Positions 43,834-51,045 of a stretch of DNA of 64,000 nucleotides are shown here, one piece after another. A program made the translations under genes and the position numbers. Under the pieces are notes generated by a model. It did not search any database, was not told the DNA's origin, and saw nothing but the letters and a program-made list of their open reading frames with translations. Within the stretch, counting starts at the first letter, position 1, and each line of letters starts with the position of its first letter. Origin of the DNA: Streptomyces sp. NBC_00335 (GTDB lineage: Bacteria; Actinomycetota; Actinomycetes; Streptomycetales; Streptomycetaceae); NCBI RefSeq assembly GCF_036127095.1, contig NZ_CP108006.1:930001-994000 (forward strand), in the 5' to 3' direction.

Positions 43834-45027
43834 TCAGGATGCGGGCCGCACGGTCCGCATCCGCCCGTAGGCATACACGCACCCCGCGAGCGCGAGGTCC
43901 GACAGCAGCATGAAGCCGATCGAGTACGAGTCCTTCGCGCTGTAGATCGCGCCCATCACCAGCGGGGGCACGAAGCCCCCGAGGCCGCCCATCGCTCCGA
44001 CGATGCCCGTCACGCTGCCCACCTGTGGCTGCGGCGTCACCTGCGAGACCAGGGCGAAGACACTGCCGCTGGCCGTCCCGAGCCCGGCCGCCATCAGGAG
44101 CAGGGCGCACGTGCCGACGGGGTTCATCGCCGGGTCGAAGGCCTGCACGATCGCGAGGAGGGCCACCAGGCCCAGAGCCCCGGCCGTGACCTGCGCCGGG
44201 TGGATCCGGTCCGACAGCCAGCCGCCGATCGGCCGGAAGACCACCGTGACCAGGGCGAATCCCGCCGCCTTGGTACCGGCGTCGGTCGCGGACAGCCCGT
44301 ACCAGGTCTTCAGGTACGTCGGCAGGTACACCCCGAACGCGACGATCCCCCCGAAGCCGATCGCGTAGAGCGCGGCCAGCTCCCACGTCACCCGAAGGCG
44401 CCCCGCGCCGCGTAGGCGCGAGGCGAGCGAGGCCGTCGGTACGGGCCTGTCCGGCCGGTCCCTGAGCAGCAGGGCAGCCAGGACGGCGTACGCGGCGAGC
44501 GCCAGGGCCACCACGAGGAAGGGCAGGTCGGGGTCGTGCTTGGCGATGCGCGGTGTGACGTACCCGGACAGTGCGACACCGCCCATGCCCATCCCGAAGA
44601 CCCCGAGCGCGAAGCCCCGCCGGGCGGGCGGGAACCAGGAGTTGACGAGCGGGATGCCGATCGCGAACGTCGTGCCGCCCAGACCCAGCAGGAAGCCCAC
44701 CACGAGCGTCAGAGCGTAGCTCTGGCGTGCCGGGATCAGCAGCAGCACGGGCACGATGGTGAGCGCGGACACCACCGGGAACATCAGCCTCGCGCCGTAG
44801 CGGTCGGTCAGCGCTCCCACCGGGATCCGCCCGAGCGACCCGACCAGCACCGGCACCGCGACGAGCAGCGACTGCTGGAAGGAGGAGAGATGGAGCCGGT
44901 CCTTGTAGTCGCCGGCCAGCGGCGCGATCAGGTCCCACGCCCAGAAGGTGAGCGTGAACCCGAGCGTCGCCAGGGCCAGATTGCGGTACCCGGCGGACGA
45001 GGGCCGCGACGTCGACGTGGAGTCCAT
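43834..45027 (-). CDS. NarK/NNP-like MFS transporter
   Basis: 397-aa major facilitator with twelve helices. VGSLGRIPVGALTDRYGARL is the motif A loop in the form typical of nitrate/nitrite porters; the fourth/fifth helix block GLGGTTFAIGIPLVNSWFP and GVFGMGMGGVALSGYVTPRI also resemble that family. It may import nitrate or an organic anion; proximity to sulfur genes leaves a sulfonate or sulfate-ester substrate open. Start Met 45027 (DSTSTSRPSS). Divergent from TetR across 282 bp that contain a palindrome. Confidence 0.8.
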   Translation of the reverse strand: MDSTSTSRPSSAGYRNLALATLGFTLTFWAWDLIAPLAGDYKDRLHLSSFQQSLLVAVPVLVGSLGRIPVGALTDRYGARLMFPVVSALTIVPVLLLIPARQSYALTLVVGFLLGLGGTTFAIGIPLVNSWFPPARRGFALGVFGMGMGGVALSGYVTPRIAKHDPDLPFLVVALALAAYAVLAALLLRDRPDRPVPTASLASRLRGAGRLRVTWELAALYAIGFGGIVAFGVYLPTYLKTWYGLSATDAGTKAAGFALVTVVFRPIGGWLSDRIHPAQVTAGALGLVALLAIVQAFDPAMNPVGTCALLLMAAGLGTASGSVFALVSQVTPQPQVGSVTGIVGAMGGLGGFVPPLVMGAIYSAKDSYSIGFMLLSDLALAGCVYAYGRMRTVRPAS

Positions 45028-45231
45028 CCCGTCAGTCAAGACGCCCCGGGTCGTCCGGTCGCGCAGGACTGCGCCAAAAGGACCACGGACGCCGACCCCG
45101 GCAGGGCCTCCGGTCTCCCCTTGCACCGGACGCCGTTCGCCTTCGACCGGCGCCACGTGACTCCGCCCGGGCCTCTCCATCGCCATCGACTTGGCGGAGG
45201 GAGACCGACCATCGCAACGCCTCTTGCATGT

Positions 45232-45251
45232 TCTATGCCATACACCATAGA
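45232..45251. promoter_or_regulatory. Inverted repeat in the tetR promoter
   Basis: TCTATG (45232-45237) and CATAGA (45246-45251) flank an 8-bp centre in a short AT-rich patch. It lies 58 bp upstream of the TetR start and 205 bp from the MFS start, a fitting operator for autoregulation. The rest of the 282-bp gap has no gene. Confidence 0.6.
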
Positions 45252-45309
45252 TTACCGACAGGTAGCTCACGCGGTGGGCCGCGTCGTCGTCGCGAGGGTG
45301 GTGGAGCGG

Positions 45310-45903
45310 GTGAGTCCGCGCAAGAGTGACAGCCGTGACCGGATGGTCCTCAGCACTGTTGCCCTGCTGCCCGAGTACGGTGCGAGCGGCACCAGCATCG
45401 ACCGGGTCCTCGCCCACAGCGGAGCCCCTCGGGGCTCGGTGTACCACCACTTCCCCGGCGGGCGGACTCAGCTCATCGACGAGGCGGTGGCGCTGGCCGG
45501 GGACTTCATCTCGGGGCTGATCGACACCAAGACGCAAACCGGTGATCCGGTGGATGCCATCGACGCGTTCTTCGTGCTGTGGCGCGACCGGCTCGTGGAG
45601 AGCGGCTTCCGGGCCGGCTGCCCGGTCGTGGCGGTGGCCGTGGAGACCAACGACGAGGCCCCTCAGCTCGCCCGCTCCGCCGCCGCGGTCTTCGCCCGCT
45701 GGCAGGAGGCCTTCGCGGCCCTGTTCGTCCGGCACGGCCTGACCGAGGAACGCAGCCGCAGGCTGGGCTCCTTCGTCATCGCCGCGGTCGAAGGCGCGGT
45801 GATCATGTGCCGGGCCGAGCAGAGTGCCGCCCCGATCGAGGCGGCCGCCGCCGAGATCCACGACCTGCTCGTGTACGCCCTGCGCGACCGCCGCGAGGCC
45901 TGA
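45310..45903 (+). CDS. TetR-family regulator
   Basis: 197 aa. The N-terminal domain is a TetR helix-turn-helix: SDSRDRMVLSTVALLPEYGA, SGTSIDRVLAHSGAPRGSVY and HHFPGGRTQLIDEAVALAG. The C-terminal ligand domain (GFRAGCPVVAVAVETNDEAP, RLGSFVIAAVEGAVIMCRAE) matches the TetR_C LmrA/YxaF-like group. I start at GTG 45310 (VSPRKSDSRDR); several upstream in-frame starts exist but add basic residues without ribosome sites. It probably controls itself, the divergent MFS or the thioesterase downstream through the nearby palindrome. Confidence 0.88.
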   Translation: MSPRKSDSRDRMVLSTVALLPEYGASGTSIDRVLAHSGAPRGSVYHHFPGGRTQLIDEAVALAGDFISGLIDTKTQTGDPVDAIDAFFVLWRDRLVESGFRAGCPVVAVAVETNDEAPQLARSAAAVFARWQEAFAALFVRHGLTEERSRRLGSFVIAAVEGAVIMCRAEQSAAPIEAAAAEIHDLLVYALRDRREA

Positions 45904-45958
45904 CCCCGCCCCGCCACAACCCGAACTCGCTTCACCTGCATCGTCCGAAGGAGCCGCC

Positions 45959-46015
45959 ATGCCCTCGCTCGATCGTCAGGACAACGACTTCGTCCTCGAC
46001 CCCGGCGACGGAGAG
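45959..46015 (+). pseudogene. 5' scar of an enoyl-CoA hydratase gene
   Basis: GAAGGAG precedes ATG 45959, which opens PSLDRQDNDFVLDPGDGE, closely matching the first residues of Streptomyces enoyl-CoA hydratase/isomerases. The match stops after 19 codons and the frame runs straight into the ribosome site of the thioesterase. Because it is in frame with the thioesterase, translation from 45959 would add 28 residues to that protein. Confidence 0.6.
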
Positions 46016-46042
46016 CAAGCACCTCATCCAAGGAGAACGACC

Positions 46043-46486
46043 GTGACCACCACCGACCTGACCGCCCTGTCCGGCCTGGAGCTGATGCGCTGGGTCCAGA
46101 CCGAACGCCCGGCCGACATCCCCTCCATCGGCCGCCTGCTCGGCATGCGCTTCGACGAGGTCGAGCACGGCCGCATCGTCGTCTCCCTCGACACGCGCCC
46201 CGACTTCGCCAACCCCCTCGGCACGGTCCACGGAGGCATCGCCGCCACCCTCCTCGACTCCGCCATGGGCTGCGCCGTCCACACCACCCTGCCCGCCGGC
46301 ACCGGCTACACGACCCTCGAACTCAAGGTCAACTACATCCGTGCCGCCCGCACCGACGGTCAGGTACTCACCGCAGAGGGCAAGGTCATCCACGCCGGAC
46401 GCCGCACCGCCACCGCCGAGGGCAAGGTGCTCGACGACCAGGGCAAGCTGATCGCCCACGCCACCACCACGTGCATGATCTTCTGA
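46043..46486 (+). CDS. PaaI-family hotdog thioesterase
   Basis: 147-aa single hotdog domain acyl-CoA thioesterase. RPDFANPLGTVHGGIAATLL has the conserved HGG with upstream Asn of the PaaI active site, followed by DSAMGCAVHTTLPAGTGYTT, LELKVNYIRAA and GRRTATAEGKVLDDQGKLIA. It hydrolyses aromatic or medium-chain acyl-CoAs. I use GTG 46043 with AGGAG 7 bp upstream; a longer product from ATG 45959 is possible. Follows TetR by 139 bp on the same strand. Confidence 0.88.
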   Translation: MTTTDLTALSGLELMRWVQTERPADIPSIGRLLGMRFDEVEHGRIVVSLDTRPDFANPLGTVHGGIAATLLDSAMGCAVHTTLPAGTGYTTLELKVNYIRAARTDGQVLTAEGKVIHAGRRTATAEGKVLDDQGKLIAHATTTCMIF

Positions 46487-46581
46487 ACGGCTGGGGTTTC
46501 CCGCGTGCTGCCCGGCAACCGTCGGTCGAACTCTGATTCGACTACCCTGCTGGAGCTGTCACACGTGAACGAAGGACGCAT

Positions 46582-47235
46582 ATGGCTCGCCCCTACAGCC
46601 CCGGACCGAAACAGTTCGTCTTCGCCGTCGGTGACGGCAACGACCAACAGGTCTCCGTGGGCGACCCTCAGGAAGCCTACGTAGCCTTCTCCGCGTTCTT
46701 CCGTGGTCGGGATTCCGAGACCTACACCATCATTGACGAGCCGTCGGGGCAGAGTTTGGTCCTCATGCCCGGGCAAGGTGTGATCTCCCGGATCAAGGAT
46801 GCGGACCAACCTCGATCGGAATACCTCCAGGTCGACAGGGGCAATCGCTACCTTCCGAGCGCGATGCTGTTCTTCGAGAACGGATATGCCGGCCTCGACC
46901 GGTTCGGCCAGTGGTTCTCCGACCTCGCCGACCTCGACGCGTCCCCGGAGACTCGCGGTGCCGCCCGCGCCGCCACGATCACGACGGAAGCGGCGGCGAT
47001 CGAAGAAGTCGCCCGGATCTGGGCGGATTCGGGCTACGTGGACCCGAGCGACCGGTACTACGTCTTCTTCGACTCGCACGGCGTCGACGATGACCGAGCA
47101 GAGCGGGCCGAACTGCTCAAGTTGATCGAGTTCCTCGGTATCGAGCGAGTCGACGCCCCGGCCGAGGCCGCCGGGGGCGAAGTCTGGGTGCGCACCGACA
47201 CGCGTCTCGACGTCGAGTTCGCACGATGGTCGTGA
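46582..47235 (+). CDS. Uncharacterised protein sharing a domain with the next gene
   Basis: 217 aa, soluble. Residues about 10-115 (QFVFAVGDGNDQQVSV, AFSAFFRGRDSETYTIIDE, RSEYLQVDRG, ENGYAGLDRFGQW) resemble the C-terminal domain of the neighbouring DUF6357 protein, with the shared pattern F-F, TIxDExxG, EYxV, G-A-LD-GxW. The C-terminal half has acidic helices (RIWADSGYVDPSDRYYVFFD). No known family recognised. ATG 46582 follows GAAGGA. It overlaps the next gene by 10 bp, so the two are translationally coupled and probably act together. Confidence 0.75.
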   Translation: MARPYSPGPKQFVFAVGDGNDQQVSVGDPQEAYVAFSAFFRGRDSETYTIIDEPSGQSLVLMPGQGVISRIKDADQPRSEYLQVDRGNRYLPSAMLFFENGYAGLDRFGQWFSDLADLDASPETRGAARAATITTEAAAIEEVARIWADSGYVDPSDRYYVFFDSHGVDDDRAERAELLKLIEFLGIERVDAPAEAAGGEVWVRTDTRLDVEFARWS

Positions 47236-48497
47236 ACGACATCGTTTTCACGCGCGGGAGCGGCTGGATGCCGAACGTGATCCGCGAGGACGGCGAGCTG
47301 AAGCTGACGCTCGGTGCCGGGGCCGACGCCAACCACGATCCCCGCACGTTCGCGTTCCCGATCAGCGAAGCCCATCTCGCGGTGATCCGGGAGGACCTGG
47401 CCAGGCACCTGCTGCTGTGGAGTGCGGTCCTTCCGCTGTGCGACGCCGCCGGAACCCGGGGCCGGCTCGACGAGAACGCCGCCGTCGCGCTCCTGGACCC
47501 GATCCTCCTTGCCGCGCCCGCGGACCTCGACGCGCTCTTCCGGCGCATCCCGTGGGACAGGAGCCGGCTCATCGCCCACGGGGCCGACATCGCTCTGCTT
47601 GAACGCGGTCAGGTGTGCGCGGCGATGCGCGGGGCGACGGAGACGTCGAACGGGAAGCGGGCGCAGGAGTACCACGCGGACCGCCGTCGCGCCGAGCGCG
47701 GAGCCGTACTCGGTCCACTCGACGCCGCGATGCTGAGGTACACGGGCCAGTACGCACACGGCTCGACGGTTCCCAGGCGGATGCCCGATGCCGTCGACCC
47801 CGCGCTGCTGCCCGAGGTCACGCGGGTGATCGCCACCGCGGAGCAGGCGTGCGCCGGAATGCGGATCGGCCGCGATCCGCGCCGGGGAAAGCGCGCCACG
47901 GACAAGCGCGACTGGGATCGGATGCGGACGACGGTCGAAGCGGCCGTGCGCCGTACGCACCCTGCGCTCGTCGATGACGCGGTGCGCACCGTGAGCTTCC
48001 TGATGTGCTCGGAGGCCGCGGACCGCTCCAGGAGCACACCGATGGAGGATGACGAGGAGGCTGCCGGCCACCGCGCCGACTCCGGCGGGAGTGTGGGGAA
48101 GACGGCCCTGTCGTTCACCGACGACAAGGGCGTCGAGAAGAAGTGGCTGCGGGACGGTCCCCGCACTGCCTCCGCGGAGTTCTGGGAGTTCGTCGGCGAC
48201 CGCTCTGCCGCGGACAACGAAGTGTTCACCATCGAGGACGAGGAGATGGGCGAAGGGATCCAGCTCCACTTCTACGCGGACTCCATCGCCCGGGTCACGA
48301 CGCTGCGCAAGGGTGACGGCGGGTCGGATCCGGAGTACCGGGTCGAGTACGGCCTGGTCGACGGGATCGGCGCGTACCGGAACCTGGTGAGCACCTTCGT
48401 CCGCGGCGGCTGCGCCGCACTCGACCAGCACGGTCCCTGGATGCCGGATGCCGCCGAGTTCGAGCGCGCGCGCAGGCGGCGGCGCGAAGCCCGGTAG
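47226..48497 (+). CDS. DUF6357-family protein
   Basis: 423 aa, soluble. Conserved N-terminal NDIVFTRGSGWMPNVIREDG and GAGADANHDPRTFAFPISEA, a helical middle (LLLWSAVLPLCDAAGTRG, GKRAQEYHADRRRAERGAVL) and the C-terminal beta domain (NEVFTIEDEEMGEGIQLHF, PEYRVEYGLVDGIGAYRN, GGCAALDQHGPWMP). I recall this as DUF6357, function unknown. ATG 47226 or GTG 47232 (GTGA overlap with the previous stop) starts it. Its C-terminal domain appears homologous to the preceding protein. Confidence 0.75.
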   Translation: MVVNDIVFTRGSGWMPNVIREDGELKLTLGAGADANHDPRTFAFPISEAHLAVIREDLARHLLLWSAVLPLCDAAGTRGRLDENAAVALLDPILLAAPADLDALFRRIPWDRSRLIAHGADIALLERGQVCAAMRGATETSNGKRAQEYHADRRRAERGAVLGPLDAAMLRYTGQYAHGSTVPRRMPDAVDPALLPEVTRVIATAEQACAGMRIGRDPRRGKRATDKRDWDRMRTTVEAAVRRTHPALVDDAVRTVSFLMCSEAADRSRSTPMEDDEEAAGHRADSGGSVGKTALSFTDDKGVEKKWLRDGPRTASAEFWEFVGDRSAADNEVFTIEDEEMGEGIQLHFYADSIARVTTLRKGDGGSDPEYRVEYGLVDGIGAYRNLVSTFVRGGCAALDQHGPWMPDAAEFERARRRRREAR

Positions 48498-48539
48498 ATA
48501 CGCGTCGTCCGGCCGACGTTCGATGCGCAGCCTTGCTCG

Positions 48540-50003
48540 TCAGGCGTCGGCGAAGAGGGGGTCGTACGGCGTACCCGCGCGGCGGCCGGCCATGAAGGAG
48601 AGGAAGTCGCCGACGAAGGCGCTCTTGCCGTGGGCGCCGCCGGTGGTGACGAGGTCGCGGTGGAAGGCGGTACGGAAGAGGGTTCGGTACTCGTCCGCGT
48701 CGATGCTCCCGTTGCCGTCCTGGTCGGTGGCGTCGAAGAGGACCTCGGCAACCCGGATGAGCGCGGGTCCGGCGAGGGAGGGGACGGCGGTCGCGTACTC
48801 TTCGGCGCTGACGCGGCCGTCGCCGTCCGTGTCGAGGGCGGCCTGGAGTTCGCGCCACCAGGCGGCGAAGGCATCGTAGAGCCGGGTCTCCTCGGGCTCG
48901 TCCAGGTCGAGTCGGGTGGAGAGTTCGCGGGCCATGGCCGCGAGGTCGGGCCAGTCGAGGTGGCCGTCGCCCGTCTGGTCCAGCACCTGTCGGAAGAACT
49001 CCTCCGCCGAGCGTCGGTTCTCGTCCGTTCCCCTCGGGGGTGCCGGTTCGAAGTCGGCGTCGCCGCTGAGCGGTGTGAGGAGGCGGAGCAGGGCCGATGC
49101 CCGCTTCATGCGGGCGCGCAGGGCGGTCAAGGTGCGGGCACGGGGGTCATCGCTGTCGGGCGAGAGCGAGAGGGCTTCGATGATGCTCTCGGCGTTGATC
49201 CAGCCCTCGGGCAGGAATCGGGTGAGCCCCGCAGCGAGGTACGCGCCCTGCATGAGGGTCGCGGCGCCCGGCATCTCGGGCAGGCCGGACCGGCGCCGGT
49301 AGGGCTCGGGGAGCGAGGCGACGGTGATCGCGCCCAGGAGCGGACCGACCACGGCGCGGCCGGCCGCCCACAGCGTCGGCGCGCCGTCGAGCAGCGCGGG
49401 AGCGGGAAGGTGGTCGAAGAGCCGGTAGAGGATGACGCGGACCGCCTCGGTGTTCTCCAGCTCGTTCTCGACGACCCGGTCGAAGTACCGCCAGAAGTCG
49501 TTCAGGTCCTCGGGGAGTTCCGCGGCGTCGCCGTCGAGCGCGGCGAGGTACGCACGGTACTCGGCGTACATCCGCTCCATCGTGTCCTGGTCGAGCGGCT
49601 GGCCGCTCAGCCGGCACATGGTGACGGCGCTCTCGAAGAGGGTGGCGACCACCCAGGCGCGGGTCGCGCGGTCCATGGCGTCGTAGGCGCGCCCGCGGGA
49701 GTCGGATCCGCTCATGCGGGCGTGCAGCCGGTTGAGCCGGGCGGCCTCCCGTTCGCGTTCCGCCGGGTCGGCGGCGAACATGCGCCGCATGCTGAGGAAG
49801 GTGTTGCGCAGTCGGCGCCAGGGATGGGTGACGAAGGTGGAGTTGTCGGCGAGGGCGGCGCCGATCTGCGGGTGAGCTGCCTCCAGGACGGTGGCGCGGA
49901 TGATGGCCAATGCCCAGCGCGGGTCGTCGAAGAAGGCGCCGAACTGCGAATCCGGCCCGAACAGGGGCGCCTCATCGGCCGTTCCGGTGGTGTCGGTGAT
50001 CAA
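48540..50003 (-). CDS. DUF2236 (MpaB/Lcp-like) oxygenase fused to EF-hands
   Basis: 487 aa. The N-terminal 320 residues follow the DUF2236 pattern: NTFLSMRRMFAADPAERERE, RLNRLHARMSGSDSRG, and DRATRAWVVATLFESAVTM, where the usual WVH is WVV, so the second conserved His is replaced by Val. The C-terminal part has EF-hand loops at about 342 (DQTGDGHLDW), 391 (DTDGDGRVSAEE) and 427 (DQDGNGSIDADE). I choose TTG 50003 with GGAG 7 bp upstream. Its start overlaps the stop of the cis-prenyltransferase (TTGA), so the two are coupled. A polyprenyl-type substrate is inference. Confidence 0.82.
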   Translation of the reverse strand: MITDTTGTADEAPLFGPDSQFGAFFDDPRWALAIIRATVLEAAHPQIGAALADNSTFVTHPWRRLRNTFLSMRRMFAADPAEREREAARLNRLHARMSGSDSRGRAYDAMDRATRAWVVATLFESAVTMCRLSGQPLDQDTMERMYAEYRAYLAALDGDAAELPEDLNDFWRYFDRVVENELENTEAVRVILYRLFDHLPAPALLDGAPTLWAAGRAVVGPLLGAITVASLPEPYRRRSGLPEMPGAATLMQGAYLAAGLTRFLPEGWINAESIIEALSLSPDSDDPRARTLTALRARMKRASALLRLLTPLSGDADFEPAPPRGTDENRRSAEEFFRQVLDQTGDGHLDWPDLAAMARELSTRLDLDEPEETRLYDAFAAWWRELQAALDTDGDGRVSAEEYATAVPSLAGPALIRVAEVLFDATDQDGNGSIDADEYRTLFRTAFHRDLVTTGGAHGKSAFVGDFLSFMAGRRAGTPYDPLFADA

Positions 50004-50878
50004 GACGGGTCTCCGTTCGTCCGGGCGGGCACGCCGCCGAAGCGGCGGTCGCGGCGCCGGTAGGTGTGCAGGCAGGCGAGGAAGTCGGGGGCGCGGAAGT
50101 CCGGCCAGAGCACCTCGGGGAAGACCCACTCGGCGTAGGCGACCTGCCAGAGCATGAAGTTGGAGATGCGCTGCTCACCGGAGGTACGGACGACCAGATC
50201 CACGTCGGGAGTGTCGGGGAAGGGCAGGTGGTCCGCGAAGAGGCGTTCGGTCACCTCGTCGGCGGGCGTCCCGCTGAGGATCAGCGACCTCGCGGCCTCC
50301 ACGATGTCCCGGCGCCCCCCGTGGTCGAAGGCGACGGTCAGCGTCATCCCCCGGTTCTCGGCGGTCAGGAGCGCCACGTCCTCGAAGTCCTGGGCCAGTG
50401 CCCGGGGGATCCGCGGGTCGCTGACCCCGAGGAAGCGGCAGCGGATACCGCGCGCGAGCAGCAGCGGTGCATGCTTGCGCACGACCCGCCGCACCAGACT
50501 CATCAGGAATTCGACTTCGCTGCCGGGGCGGTTCCAGTTCTCGGTGGAGAACGCGTACAGGCTGAGCCACTCCACGCCGGCGGCCCGAGCCGCCTCGATG
50601 ACATCGATGACCGCGGCCTCGGCCGCCCGGTGACCCGCCGTACGGGGAAGCGAACGCCGTTGCGCCCAACGCCCGTTGCCGTCCATGACGCAGGCCACAT
50701 GCCGCGGCCCCGCACGCAACGCCCGTTCCTCCTGCCAGTGCCCACCGGGTCCGCTGCCGCTCTGTGGCCCGTCCGGCGGACCCTCCATCACCGCACGTGC
50801 GCGCGGGACTCCGCGGTCCGTCACGCCCGGCCCCGCCCCGTCCGGAGCGGCGTGACCAGCCGTACCGTGCTCTTTCAC
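50000..50878 (-). CDS. uppS: Isoprenyl (undecaprenyl-type) diphosphate synthase
   Basis: 292-aa cis-prenyltransferase that extends allylic diphosphates with isopentenyl diphosphate. Family signatures: RHVACVMDGNGRWAQRRSLP (catalytic Asp66), RTAGHRAAEAAVIDV, GVEWLSLYAFSTENWNRPG, DHGGRRDIVEA, DVDLVVRTSGEQRISNFMLW and EWVFPEVLWPDF. GTG 50878 gives a 55-residue N-terminal extension; ATG 50788 would give a more typical length. Chain length cannot be read. Streptomyces normally has another housekeeping UppS, so this copy may be specialised, in line with its coupling to the DUF2236 gene. Confidence 0.92.
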   Translation of the reverse strand: MKEHGTAGHAAPDGAGPGVTDRGVPRARAVMEGPPDGPQSGSGPGGHWQEERALRAGPRHVACVMDGNGRWAQRRSLPRTAGHRAAEAAVIDVIEAARAAGVEWLSLYAFSTENWNRPGSEVEFLMSLVRRVVRKHAPLLLARGIRCRFLGVSDPRIPRALAQDFEDVALLTAENRGMTLTVAFDHGGRRDIVEAARSLILSGTPADEVTERLFADHLPFPDTPDVDLVVRTSGEQRISNFMLWQVAYAEWVFPEVLWPDFRAPDFLACLHTYRRRDRRFGGVPARTNGDPS

Positions 50879-51045
50879 GCCCACCCCGCCTCGCCCGATC
50901 CCCACCAGCGCATTCCGCCCCCGGAGTCTGGCAGGGCGAAAGGGCCGTGATCGGCCGAACGAGTGGCCATCACCTTTGACCCGTACGTTCGATTCCGTCC
51001 GCGTGGTGAAGCAGCGGACTCGCTCGCGCACGGGTCTTTCAAGGT

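Noticed and set aside
41748-43874. Long open frame antisense to the arylsulfatase (about 700 codons)
   Set aside because: A shadow of high-GC codon use: Gly/Val/Arg-rich with no motifs or ribosome site, while the opposite strand encodes a complete sulfatase with all catalytic residues.
45028-45309. N-terminal extension of the MFS or TetR proteins into the intergenic region
   Set aside because: Both frames stay open, but the added sequence is non-conserved, Arg/Pro-rich and covers the palindrome and promoter region.
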